Shown piece by piece: positions 20,816-31,879 of a DNA stretch of 64,000 bases (the stretch's first letter is position 1; each line of letters begins with the position of its first letter). The DNA is from Tillus elongatus. Taxonomy: Eukaryota; Arthropoda; Insecta; Coleoptera; Cleridae. Position numbers and translations under genes: made by a program. The notes under the pieces were generated by a model. The model was not told where the DNA came from. It saw only the letters and a list, made by a program, of their open reading frames with translations, and did no database searches. The DNA is taken from contig OZ023269.1 of the NCBI GenBank assembly GCA_964006375.1, positions 61,305,968 to 61,369,967 of the forward strand, written 5' to 3'.

Positions 20816-21209
20816 GGAATACACGGGGACACGAATCGCCTAGGGACCCTTCAAGGCTCACAAAACACACACAGACTGGGCCACAGTTTGAAAAAATGTA
20901 TAAACAAATAGGAGATACAAAGGATCTTAAAACTAAGCTTTACAAATGTTTCTTTACAATATTTACTTAAATGACTAACAAATGATTATTACACATAAAC
21001 TGTTCACATCGTAAAACCAAATTATTGTTAATTTATATAGTATGTCTTATCTCTCAACTATATATACCCATACATATATATTTACACACACACCTACATC
21101 TATAACCGACCCACATATACAAATACTTAAATATCCAAACATATACGGCTACTATTTCTATGCCTATCTTTACAGATACCGCGTGTTTTCATCACGTTAA
21201 GGTTCTAGC

Positions 21210-24200
21210 TTAATTTTTTTTATGTGTTTTAACAACCAATCGTATATGTTTTTTTTGCTTTGTTTGTAGCAACTGTGGCAAACTAAAGGGGCAATCAACA
21301 CCCACCCAAGCATGCACTTGATTACAGAATTCATTTATTTCATGTTTTTTTAAACTGCACTCCAGTAGCATGTGCTGAGTGCTCCCCAGCTCTCCACATT
21401 GACAAAGTGGGTCGTTCCTTAAGGCTATTTTATGCATGTAAACAGGTACCATTATATGATTAAAGCGTAGTCTGCACATAATGGAAATTTCCCTTTTTTT
21501 ATAATTTAATTTAGCAAACCATGGCTTCACCGGTAGTGTTGGTTGTATTTGCTTATAACATAATCCTTTTGTATTTTGTTGGTATTCCTCTTCCCAGTTT
21601 TGATGTGATTGTTTGCTGAGATACACCCAGAGATCTTGCACTGGGATTTTGTATGTTTCGGTAATTCCGTCGTTTGTCGCTTGCTTCGCCAGATTATCCA
21701 CTATTTCGTTTCCCTGTATGCCAGAATGTGCTTTTGTCCACACCAGTACAATATTTTTACCCTGTGCTCTTGAATGTTTTATGGCATTTATGGTTTGCGT
21801 TATGAGATAATTGTTTTTGCTTCTTTTGTGGGAACCGCTATAAATGGCTTGAAGAACACTTTTGCTGTCAGAAATGATTAGTATCTCACTGTTTTCTATT
21901 GTATCAGTATACTGGACTGCTTTATGAATTGCTATAATTTCTGAGGTAAATATGGGATTAAGTTTAAACTTTTCTGCAATTTGCTTCTGTGGATCATAAA
22001 AAGCACATCCAGTTCCCTCTTCGCTTTTCGACGCATCAGTGTATATGTGGTACGACTTATTCAGTATCTGATTTAAATCGTATTTGAACATGGTGTTTCT
22101 TATCGGTGCGGGAAAGTTTGTATAATCTTCAGTATAAGCAACCTGTACCCCGATGTTGGAAGGTTCTATCTGATAGTATGGATCTACTTTATTTGACCAT
22201 ACATCGTTTCTGAAAGGGATAAGATGTTCATAGCTGTCTATCATTAGTGGTTTTTTTTTTCTTTTTCCAGAAGCTGTAGGTCAATGTCATTAAGAATAGC
22301 TGATGGAGTTTTGTTACGATAGGACTGTCTTTTGATAAAAGTTTCGTTACAAATTTTGATGTTAAGTATTCTCTTCTTCTTTGCAGAGGTGGTTCGCATG
22401 CTTCCGCCGGTAAGCTGTTTGTACGTGTGCTTCTTAATACTCCGAGACTAATTTTGAGCGCTTTATTCTGTAAAACATTAACCTTGTTTAAATGCACTTG
22501 ACTTGCTTGGTTATGTAGGCAACACCCATAGTCTATAATTGACCTTATATATGATCTGTACAGTAAAATAGACGTTTCTGGGTCTGCGCCCCATTTGCTA
22601 TGGCAAACGGATCTCAAGATATTCATTGCCTTTTCTGTTTTACATCTTATTTTTTCAATGTGTTCTTTCCATAGAAGTTTGGTGTCCATCAGCATCCCTA
22701 AATAATTTATTACAGGTACTACTTCAAGTTTCATATCAGCGAGAGTTATGGTCTTAGGTAATGGTCTTCTCTTTCTGGTGAAGATACACACTTTTGATTT
22801 GGACTCAGATAAGTCCAATCCGTTATTATTTGTCCAATTTATTAGGTTAGTCATTGATCTATTTAGCTTGTCTATGCCGTCTTCTATCTCACAGTTATAT
22901 GTATAAACGCAAATCTCATCCGCAAACTGTAGTATCTCCACGTCATCAACCAACTTCTGTAGATCTTCAGTATATATTAAGTACAACAGTGGAAATAAAA
23001 TACTCCCTTGTGGGATACCTACATTGGTGGTTCAGGGCCCACAATGGTCTGATCTGTGTACGTATAGTTTTCTTTCTTCGTAAAGCGATATAATTTTGTT
23101 GGCTAAAGTATCTGGCAAGCCAACCTTTATCATTTTTTTGTGTAAAATTTTTAAGTTAACAGCATCATATGCATTTGTAATATCCAAAAAGGTTGCAACT
23201 GCTGACTTTTTATTGGAAAATGAGATGTTGATATCGCACACTAAATGACTCACATTTTCGACTGATGAAAAGCCTTTTCTAAATCCAAATTGTGTAATAG
23301 GCAATTTTTTCTTACTTTCAAGCCAGTGTTCCAGTCTTCTTCTTAGCATTCGTTCGAAGGTTTTGAATACGCAAGAGGCCAAGCTTAGGGCACGATATGA
23401 CTGAAGTTGAGTGGGATGTTTACCTGGTTTCAACACCATTACTAGTAAGTATGTTTTCCAATCTGCCGGGATGTTATCAGACGTCCATATATAATTTATT
23501 AGTTGTAGCAAAACTCGCTTAGATGTTCTGCCTAAGTTTGATAGCATCGAGTAGTGCACCTGATCTTTTCCGGGAGCTGTATTGTTGCTTTGCTTAAGGC
23601 TGATTTCTAGTTCGTTCATTGTTAATTCTGACAACAGGGTATTTTCTTCTCTGTATAAGGTTTTGGGGATTTTTTGTGGTGCCGTGCAGGGAGCCATTTT
23701 AGCAAGAAGTTACTCTGCAGTTTCTATACTAATTTGCGGGGTTCTTGAATTGACAGTAGCATTTTTAATTCTTCTAACTGCAGACCACATATCAGATATT
23801 GGTGTATTTTTATTAATTGCATTGCAAAATTCTTTCCAGCAACTTCTTTTGCTTTCCAAAATGGTTCTTTTAGTTACTGCCATAGCTTTTTTTAATTTAA
23901 CAAAATTTTCTGTGTTAGATAATATTTTGTAGGCTTGATGAGCCTGCTGTTGGTCCCTAATCGCCGCAGAACATTTGTCGTTCCACCATGGCTTGCTAAA
24001 CTTTTGGCTGGAGCATTTTCTCACTCGAGGTATAGAATCTGAAGACGCGCGATTTAATTTATTTACAAAATCTTTATAACTAGTTTCTTCTACATTTATG
24101 GTTTGTTCTCTGAACTCATTTTCCATATCCTCTGAGAAAAGGCCCCAGTTTGCTTTTTTTTAATTCCACTTTCGACTAGGATGGTGATTACAATTACAAC

Positions 24201-24884
24201 TATTTACATGTTTACTATTGACTACTAAAATGTCTGAACAAAATTTGATCACATAATGATCAGAGCCAAGTGTTTCACTAGCAACTTGCCATTTGAAGTG
24301 ATGCGCGATATCTGGAGAAGCAATAGTCAAGTCAACGGCAGACCTAACGGCACTGCCCGGGTGATGCAACAATGTAAGGTCACCGTCATTTAAATAGACT
24401 AACCCGGTGTCTTCTATCGCAGACAGCAAAATATCTCCTTGAGGTTCGTTTGCAGTACAGCCCCACGCCATATGATGCATATTTAGGTCTCCCCGCAAAA
24501 TAGAAGGTTTTTTGAGGCTGAAGAAAAAATTTCTCCATGATATGTAAGATATTTTCTGTCCAGGCTTAATGTAAACGGAATAGAAATTTATTGTTATTTT
24601 ATTATTAAGAGAGACTGATATTGCAACCGTGGCAATCTCAGATACCTGATGAAAATCCACTATAGGAACAGAAACTAAATTATTTTTTATTAATATGGCT
24701 ACTCCGCCGTAGCCATCACTATATTCCTAACGATGTTATATCCCGTGAAATTAATGTTTGTTTTCTTTGAGCCATGTTTCGCTTAACATGGCAACATATG
24801 TTTTATGATCATAAAGGAATTTTTCTAGATAGCCTTTTTTTGGTATTAAAGATCTACAATTCCATTGTAGTACGTTGAATTTTT
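21210..24884 (-). pseudogene. I-type LINE ORF2: endonuclease, reverse transcriptase, RNase H
   Basis: Read leftward. The APE-type endonuclease begins near 24,880 with NVLQWNCRSL and LSETWLKEN, then GGVAILIKNN, RGDLNMHHMAWG and LGSDHYVI. RT follows (23,697-22,228) with YRALSLASCVFKTFERML, motif A FLDITNAYDAV, and the active-site box as FADE instead of FADD. RNase H (22,244-21,210) keeps TDAS, the Glu in FTSEIIAIHKA, SDSKSVLQAI and AHSGIQGNEIVDNLAK. A final Cys-His cluster (CQCGELGSTQHMLLEC) closes the protein. Breaks occur near 24,730, 24,150, 23,705, 23,030 and 22,235. Confidence 0.85.
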
Positions 24885-25948
24885 ATTCTAAAAGTATAAT
24901 CTTGTTAATCTTAGATTTTAAAAACTCTGTCAAATTTCCTTCTGATATATTGCTTTCTTCCGATTCTTTAAGATAATTTGTCAACAGTGTAGCTAATGAT
25001 TTACAAGCTTGTTCGTTTTTATAGTTTATATCAAATGTACTGGAGTTTATTTTTTGATTAAAATTTAGCGGGTTATTATTTTTGTTTACTATAGGGTTAA
25101 ACGAAATAAACGGCTGGCTTAATATTTCTTTGTGTGCTTGTAGTAAGGGATTATTGGGAGTATATACCTGCGTACGTTTCCGTTTTTGAGTTGGGACTAC
25201 ACCTCGCTCATTTGTTTCGATTTCAATTGGTTTATTTACTTGGTAAGCATAACTAGTCTTAAATTTGTCTTTAGCTTCCTTGTAGGAAACGTTTTCTTTT
25301 CCCATTATTGTTTTGATGCTTTTTTGTTTGCCAAATTCAGAACATTTTTTTCTATCGGTGGCCTCATGAGGCAAAGGATACAAAAAGGAGTTTGGGTAGT
25401 CTGACAGGAATTATTATTATGGTCCCCCCCCCCCCGCAATATTTACATCTCTCTCTCCCCTTACATTGCGTGCTTACATGGCCATATCGCAAACACTTGA
25501 GGCACTGTACTACTTTTTTAATAAAAGGCTCAACGGGAAAAAGTATTTTTTCTATCTGAACTCTCTGCGGTTTGCCACTAAAGGACAATAGCACAGATTG
25601 CGTAGATACGTATTTTACGTTATCATTTTCGAATACCCTTCTGTTAAACGGTTTTATAATTTGTGATATAATTGAATTTACGTACATATTTTCTTTAATT
25701 CCATCTGTATTTTCCGCATCTAATATTTTTTGAAAATCTACATTTCTATTACTTACCTCTGTCCTAATTTGTGTTGCATGTTTGTATTTATTTATTTTTT
25801 GCCTTGTTTTATCTTTTTCTAAATTAATTCCATGTTCCTCAAATTCTACGTCCATTTTATTGCCTGGAGTCTGATCTAGGTCATCCGTCCAAATTTCTTC
25901 TTCTAACCTGCCCCTATCCGGTGGTTCGCTATTGTCTTTTTGTGACAT
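24883..25948 (-). pseudogene. I-type LINE ORF1 (gag-like) with zinc knuckles, frameshifted
   Basis: ATG at 25,948 opens an acidic N-terminus, then an RNA-binding-type middle, then CLKCLRYGHVSTQC and a second CxxC. At a run of twelve C/G (25,424-25,435) the frame shifts. In the neighbouring frames the text resumes with HNNNSCQTTQTPF, a CxxC, and HEATDRKKCSEFGKQKSIK, which completes the knuckle set. The C-terminal frame ends at 24,883, practically touching ORF2. The homopolymer shift could be a sequencing error, but ORF2 is damaged in any case. Confidence 0.75.
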
Positions 25949-26033
25949 TTTATAATATTCTCGCTTTAACTACGCACCTAGCACGACACCTTTCAACACG
26001 CTACCTACACGTACGAAGGTCAGCGCGAAACTG

Positions 26034-26590
26034 AAGACTTCATTTAAATTCTAAACAAATCCCCACAGAAGGTATGAATTTGAACTTTAACCAAGTAAAT
26101 TAAATCGAACGTTGGAACTTTGAATTAGAAGCTCTTTACAAAATATTACATGTCTGTATGATTGCTCCAGGTACAGAGAAATAGTAATTTATAATGGTTA
26201 TTAATCTGCACATTATATGTTCAAGACACCGAAATCATTAGGTTTATTGAGTGCAGATATAGGTAAACAAATCAAGTTTCTACAAGGAACACAGCAGTGT
26301 ATGGATTATGATTGTGGTACCGTTATTTTAGAGGAATTACCCAACATAAAAGAAAAAACATAATATCGAAGAGCGGATAGATAGAGGTTACGTGAAAGGT
26401 GTTATCATAAAAAGTTATATCAAAGAGGTTTTATTGAAATCTAGTTACAGCGAGGATGTTATGAATTTAAAAAACGATTACGATTGCCGAACCTGGTAGC
26501 AGACACACCAAGACGTATGTATCACACTGTTAAATTTAATAAAAGAAAATGTATTTGTTGTATTAGAAATTGTATGCTATAATTGGCTTA
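26034..26590 (+). pseudogene. Capsid tail fused to unknown VVDTQGF-family ORF, right-arm copy
   Basis: After the LINE the capsid frame resumes (LNSKQIPTEGMNLNF equivalent) and runs through the deletion point into the unknown ORF at about 26,160. That ORF has HYMFKTPKSLGLLSADIG-like, FLQGTQQCMDYDCGTVILEE and NIEERIDRGYVKGVI segments. An AATAAA near 26,610 is a likely shared polyadenylation signal, convergent with the gene at 26,660-27,190. Confidence 0.5.
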
Positions 26591-26659
26591 AATTGTAAAC
26601 TTGTTACCTAAATAAAACAACCGTTGTAAAAATAAAATATTTTTTATTTACCACAGTTT

Positions 26660-27190
26660 TATTTTAAAATACCTTTATTAATATTTATCTTCAGCCATAA
26701 AAGACGTTCCAACATCCAACCACTCACGACTTCGGCAAACTCCAATTCTGCAACTCTAAATTTCCTAGATGTATTCTTGAGAGGTATTTTCATAATTATT
26801 TGACACTGTAACATTTTTGTTTTAAGTATTGAATGATTTCATTTATTTTCTTTCTTTATTTTGAAACATATACAAACCAAACAATGCCAAGTGATTTTAA
26901 TTGCATCATGTTTAGCTGAAACAGCTTCAATTAGCTAAAACAATACAAGTTTCATTGTTTCCACGGAGTTCTTTTATGTTAGTGCGTTTCGTATTAATAC
27001 GATAAGTAGCCAGTCTATTTTGAAAGCTTGATTTAACATAGATATTTTTCAACTTCCCACGATTCACATACTTTTAATTTGTGGCTTCGCTGCGCAGATG
27101 TGCATAGAACACTGCTTTTCACTTGTAACGAGCACGACTCGCAATACCTCATATGATCTTCTTTGTTGTCACAATAAAGGTTTCTTAACC
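26660..27190 (-). pseudogene. Unknown decayed ORF, right-arm copy of 812-1,326
   Basis: Mirror of the left-arm sequence, with an N-terminal basic block containing KYVNRGKLKNIYVKSSFQN and the C-terminal RKFRVAELEF block near 26,760. Stops differ in part from the left copy. Function unknown. Confidence 0.35.
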
Positions 27191-27345
27191 ACTAAAATAA
27201 AAAACAAACGTTTTCCTTTATATACATTTATTAACAGATATATTTGAGATAATTATTTTCCAATGAACTGTTACAGTTAACACAAAAGAAAAGAATATTA
27301 ACATAAATACAGTTAGACATATAAGAGAACCAGTTGATATAAATA

Positions 27346-27615
27346 TCAAAATGTACTTTGATCTGCACAGATAAGAATCAGTAAGTATGAGCCTTCATCA
27401 GTAAGGAGTCTCACCGTGGGACCATTATCAAACAGAAACATAAGTTTATAACGAACCATATCAGCCTTGATCTTGGTCATGTTTAAAGTAGAAGTTTCAA
27501 CTAGGTAATCGTTGTGTAGAGGTGTTCTTGGTAAGTCAGACCATTTCATGCAGTCGTCGCTATCGAAATAGGTTCTCACGTCTTTCACATTTGGTCGTTT
27601 GTGGACATATTTCAT
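27346..27615 (-). CDS. Unknown Polinton-associated ORF (89 aa)
   Basis: An uninterrupted frame from ATG 27,615 has RPNVKDVRTYFDSDDCMKWS, HNDYLVETSTLNMTKIKADM and RYKLMFLFDNGPTVRLL, and a final hydrophobic LLILICADQSTF. No signal peptide or known motif is evident. It faces away from the penton fragment at 27,815. Copies: 403-573 (+, shortened) and 59,722-60,012 (-, with a longer Cys-containing N-terminus). It may be a complete small gene or the last exon of a larger one. Confidence 0.5.
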   Translation of the reverse strand: MKYVHKRPNVKDVRTYFDSDDCMKWSDLPRTPLHNDYLVETSTLNMTKIKADMVRYKLMFLFDNGPTVRLLTDEGSYLLILICADQSTF

Positions 27616-27814
27616 ATTTTGACATAGGGCTACCAGGATGATAAAACGTTTTCAAGAGGAGGAGCCACTGTTGAGTTCACTGATATCTGTCAGCACTTTG
27701 TTTTCGGCGTAGTGTAAACACCCGGACATGTAATATTTAAATGCGTGTGGTGTTGAGTAGAGTTTTTATCACTTGGATAGTTTGTGCTATACTAACATCT
27801 AAAATAATTAAGTG

Positions 27815-28017
27815 ACTGGACGGCAACCCTACGCATACAGTTTATGAGTTTATTCCTATGGTAGATCCAGGTTATGCAGTTGATATAAAACCATATAGTA
27901 AAGTTTTTATGTATCTTACGAAGCGCATTATTCCGCATATAAATGTAAACATTATCGATCAGAATTCAGTACCTGTGACGTTTCAATGTGAGGAGATCAT
28001 TATGATATTGGACAATT
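27815..28017 (+). pseudogene. Penton-like minor capsid, C-terminal fragment (right arm)
   Basis: Encodes NPTHTVYEFIPMVDPGYAVD and NVNIIDQNSVPVTFQ, then a Cys-containing tail ending at the small palindrome centred near 28,015. The upstream part is missing at the same GGACGGCAA breakpoint as in the left arm, so the truncation happened before the arms were duplicated. Confidence 0.6.
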
Positions 28018-28069
28018 CCAATATAATAATGATCTCCTCACATTGAAACGTCACAGGTACTAAATTCTG
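27960..28069. repeat. Near-perfect short palindrome at the outer end of the right arm
   Basis: GTACCTGTGACGTTTCAATG... (27,969 onward) is followed at 28,021-28,060 by its reverse complement with one mismatch. The arms are about 48 bp around a 12-bp centre that itself contains TTGGACAATTCCAA. The window's first bases have the same TTGTCCAA-type sequence, so the left arm may end in a similar fold-back outside the window. Confidence 0.9.
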
Positions 28070-28139
28070 GCTCAATAGACAAAGACCACCATATTATGTT
28101 GAGTCAATCAAAGGGAAAGAAATACACACATAGGTTTGG

Positions 28140-29690
28140 CATCTCTATTGGATCGGCATTCCCGCCTCTCCCGAAAGAATTGTGTTCGTTTTTGCGGTTT
28201 TTGTGTAATCAGGTTTCGGGTTTGAATTAGAGTTCGTCAGTTTTTGGATATATTGTGTGATGCATCTTTGTAGCTGTCTTGTATGACGGTGGGGAATGCG
28301 GATATTGTCATCTATGACTCGTGTTTTATGTAGGGGTTTATTATGATTTTTTTAACTGTTTCCAGTTGGTTTTAAATTGTGTTTTTTGTATGGGTGTGGG
28401 GGTGTGATTTTGCGTGTTGGTTTCTATAAGGATGGGGAGGTGATCTGAGTCTAGTTCATTCAGCGTTTTACGTCTATTATAGTTATATTATTGAAATGCA
28501 GACGTCTAGTGTTGAAGATGTGTTGTCTGAGTAAGCAAAATGGTTGAATGAATTATTTGGATAGTGGAGTGTGTTCAATTGTGTAAAATGCAGTTGTTTA
28601 ATTTAAGGCCTTTACCTTCGTTAAAGAGACACAGTTCTAATTTGTGTTTGGGATTAAAGTCCCCTATTATGAGTGTTTTGTTTTGTGAGTTTAGATCGTA
28701 ATGTTATTCTCGATTGTCGATGTTAAGTGGGCGTACGTTTCTGTTGTAACAATTGATTACTGTTGTGTTATGTTTTTGTATGGTGCGTGTTTCGAACAAG
28801 GCGTTTGTGATGGTGTTAATGTTTTCTACCGGATGATGCTGTTTACATTACATATGGGGTGTTACGGCGATTATTGTATTTCTTAGTCTCGGAGTTTTGG
28901 TGTTCTTTGTGTTAGGTGTGTTTCCTGTATGCAGATTATATCTGGTTGAATTTTTTCGGTTCGTTGAATTTGTTCTCAATGACACAGGCATTCCAAGATT
29001 AAATTTTACTGTTTTTAAGGATAAATTTGACGACTTGATGAATAATACTCAGTTTTCCTAAGTTTGACATGGTTATGTCACGTGAACATAGTGAGAATTT
29101 GGCTCAGGTCACATATGTTACTGAGGATTTTTGGTTCGTTGATTAATGTGCCAAATTTGGCACATTAATCAACATCCCACTTGTGGTAGTTACCACAAGT
29201 GGGATGTTGGAGCATTTGTCTTAGGTTGGATAGATGTATCAGACTATGTGTGAGTTGTGTGTTTGACTTGGGAAATGTGTGATATGGTTTTGTATGTTTT
29301 CACCAACTAATCCATATACTTGGTGTAAACTGGGCACTCGCGGTAGTTATCTGCATGAAGACATAGGAAGTTACAACACTGGACTTCCATATCACCTTAT
29401 CACATCTTGATTTAGGTTTGCATTGACTTGATCCATGGCCAACATTTTTGACAATTACGTGACTTGTTGTTTCTTCATTAGGGGTTCCCATTTTATTCTA
29501 ATGCTGTGAAGGTTTTTTACCTTCCTCAATTCGTTGAGGTTTTGGGTTCTTCTGGTGGCCACTAAAAACGATGACGAGGTTCTGTTCTTGCCTTTGAGTT
29601 TTATGCATGATACTATAAGCGGTTTGGCCTTAGGCATGCAACTTCGTCTGCTTGGGGTCGGGTGCTGCTTTGAGGACTATATTTTATTTA
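28140..29690 (-). mobile_element. R1-type LINE fragment, third copy
   Basis: Closely related to 4,100-5,400 of the left arm, in the opposite direction. The gag-end knuckle-like section (VGHGSSQCKPKSRC) is near 29,440-29,400, and endonuclease-region sequence follows down to about 28,330. It has its own stops. A local inverted duplication occurs at 29,150-29,205 (GCCAAATTTGGCAC; CATCCCAC...GTGGGATG). A boundary to Polinton sequence lies near 28,130, at ATACACACATAGG, which also occurs in the capsid N-terminal region. Confidence 0.6.
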
Positions 29691-30130
29691 TACCTTTTTT
29701 GGGCGAAATGTGGAAAATTCGATAATGCTGTTGCGATGTTCCTCTTTTATGTTCTCGTTGTCAGAGTAGGTATAAATTCTGATTTCCCCATTGCTGAGAT
29801 ATCTGATAAAATGAAGTAACTTACATAGTTGCTTGATTCATTTTCACACTGCAATTTGAGTTGCAACTGCCCACACCGTGCGGGGTTCCTGGAAAATGAG
29901 GATATGTTGCGTTGTCGTTCAGGGCCCGATAACTCGGAAATAAATAACACTATATGTTGTATCACGTGAATGTTTCTCTGCGAAATATTTATCAACATAG
30001 AATTTGACACCAATAGGATATGAACTTGACATTCGTTCGTGAACTGAACAACATAATACCAACGTTTTTCAGTTAGCCGAGATTTCTAAAGTGATCAAAC
30101 TGCTTGTGTTAAATAAGTATATTTAACAAC
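29691..30130 (-). other. Unassigned stretch, possibly Polinton-derived
   Basis: One open frame of 88 codons (30,013-29,747) is present but has no motif that I recognise, and other frames look equally plausible. It lies directly downstream of the inverted ATPase fragment. No function can be supported. Confidence 0.25.
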
Positions 30131-30149
30131 AGCCACCATAATATGTTTG

Positions 30150-30610
30150 TTTTGCCAAAATCCACCACAAAGGAGTTTGAACTTTTCAAAACTCATATCG
30201 GTAGTTACATGATCATCATACAGAAGACTAATTTTATATTCTATTAATTGATCGTTGCTTGTACTTGGTGAAACTGTAGCATACTACTGGCTTCGCAGTG
30301 AAGACAGAGAAATTATCTCCAGTCTGTATGTAGTAATAATATCTTGTTTAAATAAAACTATGATGTTAGCACTATGACGCAACAATTGTTTCGGACACAA
30401 GTAGAAACTGTCAATGTCTTAATATCTACCCATACAAATATACGATTTTATTTTATCTTGCTTATCACAGGCTATATCATCTAATATAAAAGTTTAATTG
30501 CTATTTTCATGTGCTGGATCTAATATCTCTACGCTTTCACTGTATAGATAGTATCCAACACCTTTTGTATCACACAACATCTAATTTAACATGCTATATT
30601 TAGGCTGATA
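30150..30610 (-). pseudogene. ATP: Polinton packaging ATPase, C-terminal half, broken
   Basis: Read leftward, the segments are a Walker-B-like LDDIACDKQDKIKSYICMGR, then DIDSFYLC, NIIVLFKQD, YDDHVTTDMSFEKFKLLC and GGFWQ. These correspond to the second half of the FtsK/HerA-type genome-packaging ATPase of Polintons. Stops and frame changes separate the pieces, and 40-60 bp of extra sequence sits near 30,290. It is inverted relative to the other ATPase piece at 11,895 and to its own downstream neighbours, so this locus has been rearranged near 30,610. Confidence 0.55.
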
Positions 30611-30879
30611 TATAAAGGCTTTGAGTATACGTATACGTTTTCTAATTTTCAGTCGTTTGGACCAAACAACAAACTTAACATAATATTTGTTAACCATAAC
30701 CACTTGGACCACATATCAAACATCTAACTGAAACTGAAACTGAAACTTGGTAAAAGAATGTTTGTGACTGTTGGCTTTTGCGTGTTTTACAATACGCATC
30801 GTTAACTAAACTAAAACTTTGTATGACTGCTACATCCTATATAATTACGCAGATATATCATACCTTATTAACAGTATAA

Positions 30880-31047
30880 ATGTTGGTGTGTCAAGGTGTA
30901 GATCTTGCTGACACAGTCATCAAAAAATTATCTGTTGAGCCTGGTTATCAGTTTTGTGCCCCAGACACTAAACTTAAAGAACGTTTCACGAGTAATCAAG
31001 GCATCAATATTGTAGATCATGCTTGTCTCTCAACAATCACGATCTAG
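30880..31047 (+). pseudogene. Phospholipase-A2-like ORF, second copy
   Basis: The 55-codon frame matches 12,392-12,568 with a 12-bp loss ahead of the loop, giving EPGYQFCAPDTKLKERF. The loop Gly is replaced by Ala. The His-Asp pair is again out of frame at the 3' end, so the disabling shift predates the duplication of this region. It is followed by the penton-like gene, as in the other copy. Confidence 0.5.
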
Positions 31048-31229
31048 AGGATTGATATTGTATAATCATGATGTATACCAAAACTATACAACCTATAATG
31101 TGGTCACAGTAGTATCTGTGTTTCAGTCATTGCGCGTACACTTGTTTTCAATGGCTCTACGTCGATGGAAATATTTCCACCATTAGTGTTAAAACCACAC
31201 TTTGCTTAATAGCTCGCGCTTGCAAACTT

Positions 31230-31868
31230 TCACAGATAAACACTATATATAGAGCGTGGGTGTAAAAAGTTTCACTACTTTTCTGCTGTGAGTGGTGAAA
31301 AGAGTCGACTAGAAATAATTATTCCTGATGATTCGTATGAAATTAGTGATATCGAGAAATATATTCAGAATGAACACTGTGTCTTACATTAAAGATAAAC
31401 ATCAGTACCCTGCAGTAGATAACAACATCGACGTGGTAAAGCTGCTTTCGCTAAAAGCCAACAACAACACTTTAAAATGTGAGATACCATGCCAGTATCA
31501 TATAGACTTTTCTACCGATGCTTCAATAGCACCAATATAGGGGCCTTCCAAACGTCTTACCGCTGGTAAACTCTATGTTTCCGATTTACCGGTGGAAATT
31601 GTGAGAGCGTAATATTGTGGATGGTACTTACCACGACGGCAAACCTACGCATACAGTATATGAGCATACTCCTATGGTAGATCCAGGTTATGCGGTTGAT
31701 ATAAAACCATATAGTAAGGTTTTTATGCCTCTTACGACCTGCATTATTTCACATATCAATGTAAACATTATCGATCAGAATTCAGTACCTGTGACGTTTC
31801 AAGGTGAGATCATTGTGATATTGGAATTGAGACAGAGACCACCATATTATATTCATTATAAATACTAG
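31230..31868 (+). pseudogene. Penton-like minor capsid protein, second long copy
   Basis: Same order as 12,756-13,427: a -YEISDIEKYIQNEH-like segment, NNNTLKCEIPCQYHIDFS, LYVSDLPVEIV, YHDGKPTHTVYEHTPMVDPG, then INVNIIDQNSVPVTFQGE and IIVILELRQRPP. The last frame (31,617-31,868) is open to the natural C-terminus, unlike the other copy. Stops near 31,390 and 31,540 and a small insertion near 31,605 disable it. Confidence 0.65.
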
Positions 31869-31879
31869 CAATCAAGCCA

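Larger units (their letters stand above)
20412..26033 (-). mobile_element. I-type LINE, nearly full length, with 12-bp target duplication
   Basis: The 5' end is at 26,033, with a short 5' UTR before the ORF1 ATG at 25,948. ORF2 has endonuclease, reverse transcriptase and RNase H. The 3' end is at 20,412, with a CAA-type tail (GTTGTTGTTGTT on the + strand) preceded by a long A-rich 3' UTR (T-rich at 20,620-20,810 on the + strand). AAGACTTCATTT at 20,400-20,411 and 26,034-26,045 is the target duplication inside the capsid remnant. RNase H after RT places it in the I group rather than Jockey. Several frameshifts and stops make it inactive but fairly young. Confidence 0.85.
13905..28017 (-). repeat. 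Right arm of the giant inverted repeat (pairs with 1-8,602)
   Basis: Read in reverse, this arm reproduces 8,602 down to 1. It includes the envelope-like, small-basic, coiled-coil and integrase ORFs, the R1-type LINE derivative, the capsid C-terminus and the unknown ORFs, and ends with the penton 3' end. It is longer than its partner because an I-type LINE (20,412-26,033) was inserted later. The outer end runs into a second, much smaller palindrome centred near 28,015. Confidence 0.9.

Noticed and set aside
20707..20970. Hydrophobic Phe-rich + strand ORF
   Set aside because: It is the T-rich complement of the LINE's A-rich 3' UTR.
21613..21810. Open frames on the strand opposite to the I-type LINE (also near 22,854 and 23,582)
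   Set aside because: They are shadows of ORF2, which has clear domain motifs on the other strand.
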